From the NCBI GenBank assembly GCA_036825615.1, contig DAISXY010000009.1:62001-126000 (forward strand): a stretch of 64,000 nt of DNA. Direction: 5' to 3'. Within the stretch, counting starts at the first letter, position 1; the number at the start of each line of letters is the position of its first letter. This DNA comes from JAICXG01 sp036825615 (GTDB lineage Bacteria; Verrucomicrobiota; Verrucomicrobiia; Chthoniobacterales; UBA10450). Shown in pieces: positions 1 to 8,133 of the stretch. The notes under the pieces were generated by a model. The model searched no databases. It had not been told where the DNA came from and worked only from the letters and a program-made list of their open reading frames with translations. Made by a program: the position numbers and the translations under genes.

Positions 1-909
1 GAGGTTGCGGCCGCTGATTTCTTCGCAGAGCGCAATGGCTTCGAGCATGGAACAGTTACAATGGCGGCTGCCCCCGATATTGTAGACTTCGCCTATCCGG
101 GGCGCGGCGATGAACGCGGCAAAGGCTTCGACGAGATCGAAGCTATGAATGTTGTCGCGGACCTGCTTCCCTTTGTAACCAAAGACGCGATAGGTGCGGC
201 CGCTCACGCAGCACTTCATGAGATAGGAAAGGAAGCCGTGTAACTCCGTGCCGGCGTGCGCCGGGCCGGTAAGACAACCGCCGCGAAAGCAGGCGGTGGG
301 CATCCCGAAGTAGCGCCCGTATTCCTGCACAAGCACATCAGCCGCGACCTTCGAAGCGCCAAAAAGCGAGTGCTTCGTCTGGTCGATGCTCATGTTTTCG
401 GAAATGCCGGGCTCATACTCATGACCGGGTTCAATCTCCCAGCGCAGCTCCAGTTCCTGCAAAGGCAACCGGTTTGGCGTGTCGCCATAGACCTTGTTTG
501 TAGAAGTAAAAACGAACGGTGTTTCCGGGCAAAAATTTCGGGCCGCTTCGAGCAGGTTAAGCGTCCCGTTAGCGTTGACCGTAAAATCGGTCTGCGGCTC
601 GCGCGCCGCCCAGTCGTGGGAAGGTTGCGCGGCGGTATGCACGATCGCGCTCAGCTGCCGGCCGTGCTGCTTGAAGAGCTCGTTCACCGCCGCCGCATCG
701 CGAATGTCAATCTCATGATGCTCATAAGTCGGGATTCCGGCGAGGAGGGCATCACGCGTCCCGCGGGTGGAAGCTTCTTCGCCGAAAAAGCGCGCCCGCA
801 TGTCGTTGTCGATCCCGACGACGCGGCTGCCATCACGCGCGAACCGCCGGACCGTTTCCGATCCGATCAACCCAGCCGAGCCTGTAACCAGAATCACCCT
901 CGCCTTCAT
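1..909 (-). CDS. NAD-dependent sugar epimerase/dehydratase, CDP-paratose 2-epimerase-like (3' end outside window)
   Basis: Short-chain (extended SDR) sugar-nucleotide epimerase, 303 residues visible, continuing beyond the window. The N-terminus has a Rossmann fingerprint (VTGSAGLIGSE, about residues 7-17), then HTAAQPSHDW near residue 83 and the family signature TNKVYGD near residue 127. The tyvelose/paratose epimerase family has the same TNKVYGD box, which is my reason for the sub-family call; the exact sugar is not known. The usual catalytic Tyr-x3-Lys is present as SLFGASK, with Phe where Tyr is expected. The ATG (907-909) lies 3 nt after the stop of the 6-phosphogluconolactonase gene, so the two are probably co-transcribed. 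It could serve surface polysaccharide synthesis. Confidence 0.85.
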   Translation of the reverse strand, partial: MKARVILVTGSAGLIGSETVRRFARDGSRVVGIDNDMRARFFGEEASTRGTRDALLAGIPTYEHHEIDIRDAAAVNELFKQHGRQLSAIVHTAAQPSHDWAAREPQTDFTVNANGTLNLLEAARNFCPETPFVFTSTNKVYGDTPNRLPLQELELRWEIEPGHEYEPGISENMSIDQTKHSLFGASKVAADVLVQEYGRYFGMPTACFRGGCLTGPAHAGTELHGFLSYLMKCCVSGRTYRVFGYKGKQVRDNIHSFDLVEAFAAFIAAPRIGEVYNIGGSRHCNCSMLEAIALCEEISGRNL

Positions 910-912
910 TCG

Positions 913-1611
913 TTAGGCCGGTTCACCGATCATCCAGAGAAGCCGGCCGTTCTCGGGTGAGACGCGAGCGGCGGGAAACTGTGAGTCACCAGCCAGCGCA
1001 CGCTCCATGACTTCGCGGTTCTTATCTCCCCGGACAAGGAAGAGGACGACACGTGACTGATTAAGAAGGGGCAGAGTCATGGTGAGACGCCAAGTTGAAA
1101 GCTTCGGCACATAGTTAGCCATGACCCGACGCACCTTTTCCTCAAGCGCGGCGGTGCCGGGGAAAAGCGAAGCGGTGTGACCATCATCTCCCATCCCCAG
1201 CAGCATGAGATCGTGCCGGTAAATCATCTCACCGCGCTGGGTGGCAAGAAGCGCGAGCGTATCCTCATATTCCTGGGCTGCGCGCGGTGGATCGGTCTCT
1301 CCGCGCATCCGCAGGATCGAATTGTCGGGAACTGCATACGGTTCGAAAAGCGACTCGCGTGCCATTCGATAGTTACTCTGCGGGTGATCCGGCGGGACAC
1401 AGCGCTCATCGCCAAAGGTGAAACGCACGGCTTCCCAGCGCAAATCGGCGGCGAGCCGGCCGAACTCGGAGTAGATCGGTCGAGGGGTGTTGCCGCCGGA
1501 AAGCGCGATCCGGAATTCTCCGCGCTCGGCCAAAGCCGTGCGCGCCTGTTCCAGGATGAAGGCAGCGGCATCAGAAACAAAGTGAGCAGTGCGGATGACT
1601 TCCGGCTTCAC
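913..1611 (-). CDS. pgl: 6-phosphogluconolactonase
   Basis: Cytosolic enzyme hydrolysing 6-phosphogluconolactone to 6-phosphogluconate in the oxidative pentose phosphate pathway. The 232-residue length is normal for the family. Diagnostic segments are ALSGGNTPRPIY (about residues 37-48), the FGDERCVPPDHPQSNY motif (about 66-81) and LLGMGDDGHTASLFPG (about 137-152), together forming the sugar-phosphate binding site of the SugarP isomerase-like fold. The downstream epimerase begins 3 nt after the stop, so the NADPH-generating step and a sugar-nucleotide enzyme share an operon. No zwf or gnd is in the window. Confidence 0.95.
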   Translation of the reverse strand: MKPEVIRTAHFVSDAAAFILEQARTALAERGEFRIALSGGNTPRPIYSEFGRLAADLRWEAVRFTFGDERCVPPDHPQSNYRMARESLFEPYAVPDNSILRMRGETDPPRAAQEYEDTLALLATQRGEMIYRHDLMLLGMGDDGHTASLFPGTAALEEKVRRVMANYVPKLSTWRLTMTLPLLNQSRVVLFLVRGDKNREVMERALAGDSQFPAARVSPENGRLLWMIGEPA

Positions 1612-1651
1612 AAAAGCAGATAAGTTTTACGTGGGAAGCTTCGATACTTGT

Positions 1652-1692
1652 CGCCCTCACCTGGCGCTACGCGTCCTCCTCTCCCTGAGGGC
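1652..1692. terminator. Stem-loop between pgl and msrA
   Basis: CGCCCTCA (1652-1659) pairs with TGAGGGCG (1685-1692) across a 25-nt loop. It lies downstream of msrA (minus strand) and upstream of pgl. There is no T-run, so it may be a palindromic repeat or RNA end-stabiliser rather than a true terminator. Confidence 0.35.
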
Positions 1693-1757
1693 GAGGAATT
1701 GAGGTGAGGCGCTGGATGTTTGAGCTACCCTTGGTCTGTTCAAGGACTCAGCTGGAC

Positions 1758-2234
1758 TTAGATCGCGCAATGGGTGCGGCCATGTTTGCGCAGGTATTGT
1801 TGATGATATTCTTCCGCGCGATAGAAAGTGGGCGCCGGTTCGATCTGAGTTACAATCGGGCGGCGAAATCTTCCGCCCTTGTCCAGCTCAACCTTCTTTG
1901 CCTCCGCGGCCGCTTTCTGCTCGGGCGAGTGATAGAAGACAACCGAGCGATATTGGTCGCCGATATCCGGGCCCTGGCGATTCAAGGTGGTTGGATTGTG
2001 GTTACTCCAGAAGATATCCAGCAACTCTTCGTAACTGACCTCGGCGGGATCGAATTCGACTTCGACCACCTCCGCATGCCCGGTGGTATGGCTGCAAACC
2101 TGTTCATAGGTCGGGTTGGCGGTGGTGCCTCCGGCGTAACCGCTGGTCGCGGATTTCACTCCTTTGACGTTACGGAACAGCTCCTCCACACCCCAGAAAC
2201 AACCTGCACCAAATGTCGCCTTTTCTGTGCTCAT
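1758..2234 (-). CDS. msrA: Peptide-methionine (S)-S-oxide reductase
   Basis: Repairs methionine-S-sulfoxide in proteins. The catalytic GCFWGVEE box is at about residues 11-18 of the 158-residue product, with the nucleophilic Cys directly after Gly. Further family segments are TSGYAGGTTANPTYEQVCSH and HAEVVEVEFDP, and DIFWSNHNPTTLNRQGPDIG follows. An upstream in-frame ATG would give 18 extra residues (Cys-rich, no signal features); I chose the ATG at 2234 because it places MSTEKATFGAGCFW at the start, as in homologues. The gene stands alone, with a REP-like repeat pair upstream. Confidence 0.95.
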   Translation of the reverse strand: MSTEKATFGAGCFWGVEELFRNVKGVKSATSGYAGGTTANPTYEQVCSHTTGHAEVVEVEFDPAEVSYEELLDIFWSNHNPTTLNRQGPDIGDQYRSVVFYHSPEQKAAAEAKKVELDKGGRFRRPIVTQIEPAPTFYRAEEYHQQYLRKHGRTHCAI

Positions 2235-2288
2235 GATTGAGCATGAGCCGAGACAGCCCGGTGCGCAACCGCGACGGAAAAGATTCAC

Positions 2289-2421
2289 GTCATCCCGAGC
2301 GGAGCGCAGCGGAGTCGAGGGATCCCGTGGCTGAGCTTATCGCTTCAGCGCGGCATTGGCGGGTTTGCCTACCGAAGTTTAACGCGACTCCGCGGGATCC
2401 CTCGACTTCGCTCGGGATGAC
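2289..2421. repeat. REP-like inverted repeat pair, family B, copy 1
   Basis: The left arm starts GTCATCCCGAGCGGAGCGCA and continues to a GGGATCCCGTGG end at 2330. The right arm (about 2391-2421) is its near-complement, reading CGCGGGATCCCTCGACTTCG and ending in CGGGATGAC. About 60 nt separate the arms. The same arms recur at 15165-15289 and 17100-17251. It lies between the divergent ends of msrA and the downstream hypothetical gene. Confidence 0.85.
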
Positions 2422-2451
2422 TCAGCGATGGAATTTCTCCAGTTCTTCCAC

Positions 2452-3051
2452 TCAGCGATTGAGTTTCTCCAGTTCCTCCACCCAGACCAGCTCGCAGGCC
2501 CCGTTCCCATTGTCGGTGCGACTAAGTGAGCTGCGCCAGGTGCCGATTCCCGGACCATGCGCTTCGACCAACAACCCGCGCAGGTAAATGAGTTCGCCGG
2601 CGCGCAGTGACTTACAGCGACTGGCCAGCTCCCGACTGGATGGGATGAGATGAAGATTGGTCGCGTGGGAAACGATCTGCTCACGCGGGATCGGCGGCTG
2701 GCCCTGCCATTCATACCAAAAGAAACGCGCGCTCTGGCTGATCTTGAGCCGATCGAGCACTGCCTGGTCAGACATCGGTCCCCAGCCAACTGCAAGATCG
2801 ACTGGGGCGAGCGCGGCCTGACGATCGTAGCGATAGATTTTGCGATGCAGCACGCGCGCTTGCAGGGCAAAATGGGCCAGCGGCTGGAGATGGAATGCAC
2901 CGTTCGCAAACGGCTCGTCTTCAGACGTGACAGAGGTCTGCTCCGGATCGTTTGGGATAAGAACTCCTGGCCGATAGGTGTGAGGTGCGTTTAGCCGGTC
3001 ATATGCATACCACGCCAGCACGATTGCAGCGGTAAAGGCCAACGGTCTCAC
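2452..3051 (-). CDS. Hypothetical membrane-anchored protein
   Basis: 199 residues, not recognised. Residues 1-17 form one hydrophobic helix (PLAFTAAIVLAWYAYD), so the protein is probably anchored with the rest outside the cytoplasm. The body contains W, Y and R-rich segments such as YRYDRQAALAPVDLAVGWGP and SARFFWYEWQGQPP, and a late ISSRELASRCKSLRAGELIYLRGLLVEAHG-like region resembling secreted conserved proteins often seen in Proteobacteria and Verrucomicrobia, but I cannot assign a function. The last nine codons plus stop (VEELEKLNR) are followed in the same frame by a second near-identical copy (VEELEKFHR, stop), a small tandem duplication at about 2425-2480. Confidence 0.7.
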   Translation of the reverse strand: MRPLAFTAAIVLAWYAYDRLNAPHTYRPGVLIPNDPEQTSVTSEDEPFANGAFHLQPLAHFALQARVLHRKIYRYDRQAALAPVDLAVGWGPMSDQAVLDRLKISQSARFFWYEWQGQPPIPREQIVSHATNLHLIPSSRELASRCKSLRAGELIYLRGLLVEAHGPGIGTWRSSLSRTDNGNGACELVWVEELEKLNR

Positions 3052-3254
3052 GCGGTTAATTTTTAGAGCAAGTTTGGTGCTCCGGTCCTGTCAGGCACCC
3101 GGAAAGGGCGGTAACTTCAAATCCAACTAAAGGCGGAACAGAATGATCTCGCACTTGCGGCCGCACCTTGAGGAGATTTCGCGGGGTAGGAATCGGACCC
3201 TCCTGGGAATAATTCCTTTACATTGTGTTCGCGGGCTGATTGGATGGAACCATA

Positions 3255-4958
3255 ATGATCTCTCCTTTCTACCGACGACTGCTCGTTGCCTGCTCAATTG
3301 GTTTCGTGTCTCTCGCCCTCGCGGGAATGGCCCGGGCCGGTAGCGCGACGTGGAATGCCAACCCCGACAGCAGCGACTGGAATACGGCGCAGAACTGGAC
3401 CCCGGAAACGATACCGAATTCTCTGACCGATGTCGCAACTTTCGCCACTTCGGCCATAACGGACATTTCGCTCACGACCGGTTCGCCATACAACAACCTC
3501 GCGACTCTTCAGTTCAATCCCGGCGCAGACAGCTATTCCATCAGCTCCGCCGGCGCCGGAGTGGGCTTGGAATTCTTTGGCGATGGAATCGTGAACAATT
3601 CGGGTAAGACTCAGCAGCTTATCGCAACCAACAATGCGTCTCTGGGCTTTTTCAATTCGTCGAGCTGTGGCGACCAGACAGAATTTTCGGTTCTCGGCGG
3701 CTCCGTGACTTTCGATGAAAATGGCACAGCTAACACGGCCCACTTCACCGTAAGCGACGACAGCGGGGTGGGCGGGAGTGTGTCTTTCTTTCGCGACGCA
3801 ACTGCCGCAAGTGCGACCTTCGATGTCGGGCTCAACGGATCAGTGTTTATGGATGATGCCGACGCGCCGAACGCGACGATTAACATTGTAGGGGGAACTT
3901 TGACGTTCTTAGCCGGCGTTTATGGCGGAACGAGCGTTATCGATTGCAGTGCCGGCGGAAAAATCATTTTGCAAACCTTCTTTAATAATGAAGGAGATGC
4001 CGGTAGCCCGCAGATCACCGTTCACGGTGCTACTTCGACCCGGCGGCCCCGGAGCCGGGTTGACCTGCCAGGTGCGGAACTGGGCCATACAAGCCTGGTC
4101 CTTGAGGGTGGGACAAGCGCCGGAGCCTTGGGCGCGATCGCCTTCATGGCTGAAGGAGCCACCCTGCAGCACGCAACGGTTACGCTTATGGCAGGAACTT
4201 CCGGCGGCGAGGGAGCGGTGATGCAGTTCGCGGATCGCAGTGACGGTGGCTTGGGCAGTGTAACGGTTCTCGGAAACGCGGTTCTAGATCTGAGCCGTCA
4301 TCGTCGCAGTATTCCAATGAAACTTGGCTCGCTCGCCGGTGACGGCTCGGTCTATCTCGGCGCGACCAACCTGTCGATCGGGACCAATAACCAGAGCACG
4401 ATCTTTTCCGGCGTCATCCAGGACGTGCCGGGACGAGCGCGCGGTCCTTTGAACAAGGTCGGCAACGGCACGCTCGCTCTCAACGGATTTAACACCTATT
4501 CCGGCTCAACCCTCGTGAGCGCGGGTACCTTGGGCGGGAGCGGCAGTATCAAAGGACCCCTCACTGTCGGAACACCAGGCGCTCAAGCGACGGTCGCCCC
4601 CGCCGCCGGAACGACGACCACGGCTACATTTACGATTCAGCGCTCCGTCACCTTCACCAGCACTGGCACTTACAATTGCCTCCTGGCTGGAAATGGAAGC
4701 GACGCGACGAGCGATCAAATCTCCGCCGGAGCTGTCACGGTTACGAACGGAGCGCAATTCGTTCTCACGAGCCAGGTGCAAGGTCAGTTGAATCCGGGAA
4801 TGGCGTTCACGGTCATCAATAACAACGGAAACGAAGCAATCAGTGGCACCTTCGCCAACCTGGCCGACGGTGCTACCATCAACGTCGGCGGCTTCAACTT
4901 CCAAGCCAGCTACGAAGGCGGCGACGGAAATGATCTGACGCTCACGGTCGTGCCGTAA
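3255..4958 (+). CDS. Secreted autotransporter-associated beta-strand repeat (PATR) protein
   Basis: 567 residues from the ATG at 3255; a second ATG five codons upstream is possible. A signal peptide is obvious (basic ISPFYRRLL, hydrophobic core to about residue 28, then MARAG). The mature start, WNANPDSSDWNTAQNW, is the typical beginning of verrucomicrobial PATR proteins. A single full PATR unit is seen near residue 390 (LNKVGNGTLALNGFNTYSG), followed by a low-complexity APAAGTTTTATF linker and the GNDLTLTVV end. No autotransporter barrel is present, so export and anchoring are unclear. It is probably a surface beta-helix protein. It has the same architecture as the giant protein at 59768 but is much shorter. 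Confidence 0.8.
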   Translation: MISPFYRRLLVACSIGFVSLALAGMARAGSATWNANPDSSDWNTAQNWTPETIPNSLTDVATFATSAITDISLTTGSPYNNLATLQFNPGADSYSISSAGAGVGLEFFGDGIVNNSGKTQQLIATNNASLGFFNSSSCGDQTEFSVLGGSVTFDENGTANTAHFTVSDDSGVGGSVSFFRDATAASATFDVGLNGSVFMDDADAPNATINIVGGTLTFLAGVYGGTSVIDCSAGGKIILQTFFNNEGDAGSPQITVHGATSTRRPRSRVDLPGAELGHTSLVLEGGTSAGALGAIAFMAEGATLQHATVTLMAGTSGGEGAVMQFADRSDGGLGSVTVLGNAVLDLSRHRRSIPMKLGSLAGDGSVYLGATNLSIGTNNQSTIFSGVIQDVPGRARGPLNKVGNGTLALNGFNTYSGSTLVSAGTLGGSGSIKGPLTVGTPGAQATVAPAAGTTTTATFTIQRSVTFTSTGTYNCLLAGNGSDATSDQISAGAVTVTNGAQFVLTSQVQGQLNPGMAFTVINNNGNEAISGTFANLADGATINVGGFNFQASYEGGDGNDLTLTVVP

Positions 4959-4987
4959 CCAAGCTGTGAAGGTTAGAGGTTATACAG

Positions 4988-5734
4988 CTACATCACCATC
5001 CCGCCATCAACTGTCAGGACCTGACCGGTGATATATCTCGCTTCGGGCGAGGCAAGGAAAGCTACGGCTGCGGCAATGTCCGCGCTTTCGCCAAATGTCT
5101 TGAGCGGAATTTTCGTCAGCATCATTTCCTTTAGCTCATCCGGAAGGACACCAGTCATATCAGTCACAATAAAGCCGGGCGCGATCGCGTTGACCGTGAT
5201 ATTGCGGCTGGCCAGCTCGCGCGCGAGAGTTTTAGTCAGGCCAATGAGTCCGGCTTTGCTCGCGGCGTAATTGGCCTGGCCAGGGTTACCGGTGAGTCCG
5301 GTGATCGAGCTGATGTTGATGATGCGGCCGCTGCGTTGCTTCGTCATCGTGCGCATGACTGCCTGCGCGAAGCTGAAAGCGCCGCGCAGATTGGTGTCAA
5401 TGACTGTGTCCCAATCTTCGAGTGACATGCGCATGCTCAGGTTATCGCGGGTAACTCCGGCATTGTTCACGAGCACATCAACCCGGCCGAAATCTTGCAG
5501 GATACGCGCGCCGATCTGCTGGACGGCGGCGTGATCGGCGACATCAACCGCGTAAGCGGCGGCGGCATTGGCGCGGAGCGCATTGATCTGGTCGGCGGTG
5601 CGTTGCGCGTTCTCCTGGCTGCGGCTGACCGAAGCGACGCGGGCGCCTTCCTCCGCGAAGCGCAAGGCAATGGCATGCCCGATCCCCCGCCCTGCTCCGG
5701 TGACGATCGCAACCTGATCCTGGAATCTCATCAT
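4988..5734 (-). CDS. fabG: 3-oxoacyl-ACP reductase (SDR family)
   Basis: NADPH-dependent reduction of 3-oxoacyl-ACP in fatty acid synthesis; 248 residues from the ATG at 5734. Classical SDR motifs are present: TGAGRGIG (about 12-19), NNAG (about 89-92), the Ser of SSITG (about 140) and YAASK (about 153-157), ending in ITGQVLTVDGGMVM. A longer reading frame opens 33 codons upstream, but that extension is low-complexity and not family-like. It stands apart from other fab genes. The divergent gene at 5838 starts about 100 nt away, so the two may share a promoter region. A different SDR substrate cannot be excluded, although FabG fits best. Confidence 0.88.
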   Translation of the reverse strand: MMRFQDQVAIVTGAGRGIGHAIALRFAEEGARVASVSRSQENAQRTADQINALRANAAAAYAVDVADHAAVQQIGARILQDFGRVDVLVNNAGVTRDNLSMRMSLEDWDTVIDTNLRGAFSFAQAVMRTMTKQRSGRIINISSITGLTGNPGQANYAASKAGLIGLTKTLARELASRNITVNAIAPGFIVTDMTGVLPDELKEMMLTKIPLKTFGESADIAAAVAFLASPEARYITGQVLTVDGGMVM

Positions 5735-5837
5735 CACTTCATCTTGTGGGGCGGCCTGGCAGCGTGTCAATGCGCGCGGCGCGGTTTGCGCGGCCTGGGT
5801 CGTTGACATCTGCCGCTCGTCATTCGATTGCATTTTT

Positions 5838-6530
5838 ATGGGTTTAATTTCTTGCTTCAGCCGATCTATTCACTCGAATTCTACCGCCGCGCGCCTGCGT
5901 CTCTGGCAATTGCTGCCACTCCTCACGCTCTTCGCGATTGCGCCGGCCTGGGCAGGGTTTACCGAGACATTCGACGATGGCACCGACGAGGGGGATTGGC
6001 ATTTGACCGTTAATCCGCCGCTGGTTGAGCCGGAGGGCGGCAATCCCGGCGTTTATCTGCGCGCTTCGGCCGATGCCGCGGTGCCGACCTGGTACGTGCC
6101 ACTGGATACGACGACGAAATATTTCCTGGGGGATTTCGCGAGTCATCATGTCGCCGCCTTGAGCGTCGACATCAATATCTTTAGCGGGGTAGAGGTGCCG
6201 GATCGCGCGGTGACTCTCGATTTGAATACGACACTTGGGACAGGGGACTTTACCAAGGGAGTGGACGCTTATTACATCGGCCGCGACATCTCGAAGCTCC
6301 CGGTTGGCTGGCACAGGTACGAATTCCCGATCCACGCCATGTCGAGCACGATCCCGGCCGGCTGGGTTGTGACCCGCGGCGACGGCACGCCCGGGACGGA
6401 TGCCGACTGGCAGGCCCTGATGCACGATGTCGAAACACTGGGAGTTGAACTCGGCGAACCGGGTTTCTTTTATCCCTTCGGCATTTGGGATCTGGGACTG
6501 GATAACTGCCACGTCTCGCGAGAGCGATAA
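5838..6530 (+). CDS. Secreted hypothetical protein, laminin-B-like fold
   Basis: 230 residues with a hydrophobic export signal at about 22-38 (LWQLLPLLTLFAIAPAWA, Ala-x-Ala cleavage). The mature protein begins FTETFDDGTDEGDWHL and continues GNPGVYLRASADAAVPTW, a pattern like laminin B/choice-anchor domains in secreted bacterial proteins that discriminate a missing or damaged 'layer' of the alignment; this is resemblance, not a firm assignment. There is no C-terminal PEP-CTERM-type anchor. Divergent from fabG. Confidence 0.65.
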   Translation: MGLISCFSRSIHSNSTAARLRLWQLLPLLTLFAIAPAWAGFTETFDDGTDEGDWHLTVNPPLVEPEGGNPGVYLRASADAAVPTWYVPLDTTTKYFLGDFASHHVAALSVDINIFSGVEVPDRAVTLDLNTTLGTGDFTKGVDAYYIGRDISKLPVGWHRYEFPIHAMSSTIPAGWVVTRGDGTPGTDADWQALMHDVETLGVELGEPGFFYPFGIWDLGLDNCHVSRER

Positions 6531-6566
6531 GCTTGGTCTGACGGGCGGATCCCCGGGCTGGGGGAA

Positions 6567-6586
6567 TTGTAACTAAATTGTTACAA
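6567..6586. promoter_or_regulatory. AT-rich stem-loop upstream of the cupredoxin gene
   Basis: TTGTAAC (6567-6573) pairs with GTTACAA (6580-6586) around a 6-nt loop, followed by AAAA. It lies between the stop at 6530 and the ATG at 6634. It could terminate the upstream gene or be an operator; the sequence alone does not decide. Confidence 0.4.
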
Positions 6587-6633
6587 AAAGGCTCTCGCCG
6601 AAGTGCGGACGGGCTGCGCAGATTGGGTGGATT

Positions 6634-7233
6634 ATGAAATGCTACCTTCGATTTGCAGCCATTTTCTGCGCAACCGCAGTGCTATCGGCCATCAGCGCCA
6701 GCGCCAACACCGTCACTGTCCAGGTGGGCGCCGGCGGGCTTAAATTTTCACCCCAGGATGTGACGATCAATGTCGGTGACACCGTGCAATGGACGTGGGT
6801 GGGCAATGATCATAGCACGACCTCGGGCACGCCAGGGAATCCGAATGGGATTTGGGATTCGGGTGTGCAGAACACTGGAGCCACCTTCAGCTTCACTTTT
6901 AGCACGCCGGGCACGTTTCCTTATTTTTGCACGGTGCACGGTGGCTGTTGCGGCATGATCGGCTCAGTCACGGTCAACCAGCAGATCGACACCGTGACGA
7001 TAACCAAGGCGACTTACACAACTTCGCGGATGCAGCTTGCCGTCCAGGCAACCGATACCAACGATACCGCAACGTTAACCGTCACTGACCGCAGTGGAGC
7101 GACCATCGGCACGCTGAGGAATCTGGGCGGGGGGAGTTACAGTGGAAAATTTAATGGGATCGCAAACCCGGTGAAGATTACTGTTACGAGTAACTTTGGC
7201 GGCTCGGCAACGAAGAAGGTCCAGACAAGATAG
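6634..7233 (+). CDS. Exported plastocyanin-like cupredoxin
   Basis: 199 residues with a signal peptide (MKCYLRFAAIFCATAVLSA, cleavage near SASA at 24). The type-1 copper domain spans roughly residues 25-115: the first His ligand in NDHSTTSG, then the C-terminal ligand loop PYFCTVHGGCCGM giving Cys, His and Met. Hence an electron-transfer or copper-binding periplasmic protein. Two extra Cys inside the ligand loop (GGCCG) are unusual. The C-terminal 80 residues form a second beta-rich domain (ITKATYTTSRMQLAVQ and LTVTDRSG) similar to domains used in secreted Verrucomicrobia proteins. Stands alone. Confidence 0.9.
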   Translation: MKCYLRFAAIFCATAVLSAISASANTVTVQVGAGGLKFSPQDVTINVGDTVQWTWVGNDHSTTSGTPGNPNGIWDSGVQNTGATFSFTFSTPGTFPYFCTVHGGCCGMIGSVTVNQQIDTVTITKATYTTSRMQLAVQATDTNDTATLTVTDRSGATIGTLRNLGGGSYSGKFNGIANPVKITVTSNFGGSATKKVQTR

Positions 7234-7330
7234 AATCGCGCTGGGAATGGCGCCAGCGACTCTCGACGCGGTTGGCGATTAAAAGGCACACAACCGCTGC
7301 TCGCTGGCGTTGCGCTGCCGAGCCAGGCGG

Positions 7331-7513
7331 TTACGGCTCGAAGCGCGGCCGGAGCGCGCGGGGAGTAGCCGGGCCGCCACTGACCGGTGCGACCGAGCCC
7401 GGGTCGTAGAACCCCTTGCGGGTTGAATTGCTTGCGGTGTTGGGTTGGTTGGCACAACCAATAAGCGTGAAGCTTGCGCCAATCACCAGGCAGAGTAGTA
7501 GGCCTAGTTTCAT
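7331..7513 (-). CDS. Small putative lipoprotein
   Basis: 60 residues. The N-terminus MKLGLLLCLVIGASFTLIGC is a clear lipoprotein signal with lipobox L-I-G-C (Cys20). The mature part is about 40 residues, Pro/Arg/Ser-rich (NQPNTASNSTRKGFYDPGS, then PRALRPRFEP). Function not recognised. It has its own intergenic space upstream (7514-7644). Confidence 0.6.
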   Translation of the reverse strand: MKLGLLLCLVIGASFTLIGCANQPNTASNSTRKGFYDPGSVAPVSGGPATPRALRPRFEP

Positions 7514-7644
7514 ATCAGGATTGGTCCTCCGGAAGTGAGCAGTGCTCAGTGTTTACCTGGTTTCTACAGGCTTACGGAAGAAAAAGCAATCTGGAGTTGC
7601 CCGCCAGGTCCGGTAAGCTACCCGATAAGTCTTAAACAGTAGGC

Positions 7645-8133
7645 ATGAAAGTCATTTCCGGCGGCCAGACCGGGGTTGATCAATCCGCCTTGCGCGCGGC
7701 GTTGGATTGCGGGTTGCCCTGCGGCGGGTGGTGCCCGCCAGGGCGGAGTTGTGAGTCGGGAGTGATCCCTTCGCGCTTTCCACTGCAGGAAACACCGCAG
7801 GAGCGAAGCCCGGAGGCGCTCGATATCCCTCGCTCGCAACGGACGGAATGGAACGTCCGCGACTCGGACGCGACGCTGATCCTGCTTCCATCGCGGCAGT
7901 CCGAAGATGATCGGGGTACGGATTGGGCTCGGCGTTGCGCACAACGCGACGCTCGGCCGGTGCTGGTTTGCGATCCAGATGATGCACAAGGAGTCGCCAA
8001 AATCGAGCGATGGCTCGGCGCCGTCAGGCCCAGGGTGCTCAACGTGGCCGGCCCTGCGGAGAGCAAGGCGCCTGGGATTGGTGAAAAGGTCTATCTGTTA
8101 CTGAGAAAAATTTTCTCCAGCAGACTTAGCTGA
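7645..8133 (+). CDS. Putative molybdenum carrier / SLOG-family protein
   Basis: 162 residues. Begins MKVISGGQTGVDQSALRAAL, the glycine-rich nucleotide-binding start of the putative molybdenum carrier family (PF12694, related to the LOG/YpsA SLOG superfamily). GGWCPPGR and TEWNVRDSDATLIL follow, both family-typical. The family was named after a molybdenum-cofactor carrier, but its role in bacteria is not well established. The gene converges with the glycosyltransferase at 8126, overlapping it tail to tail by 8 nt. Confidence 0.8.
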   Translation: MKVISGGQTGVDQSALRAALDCGLPCGGWCPPGRSCESGVIPSRFPLQETPQERSPEALDIPRSQRTEWNVRDSDATLILLPSRQSEDDRGTDWARRCAQRDARPVLVCDPDDAQGVAKIERWLGAVRPRVLNVAGPAESKAPGIGEKVYLLLRKIFSSRLS

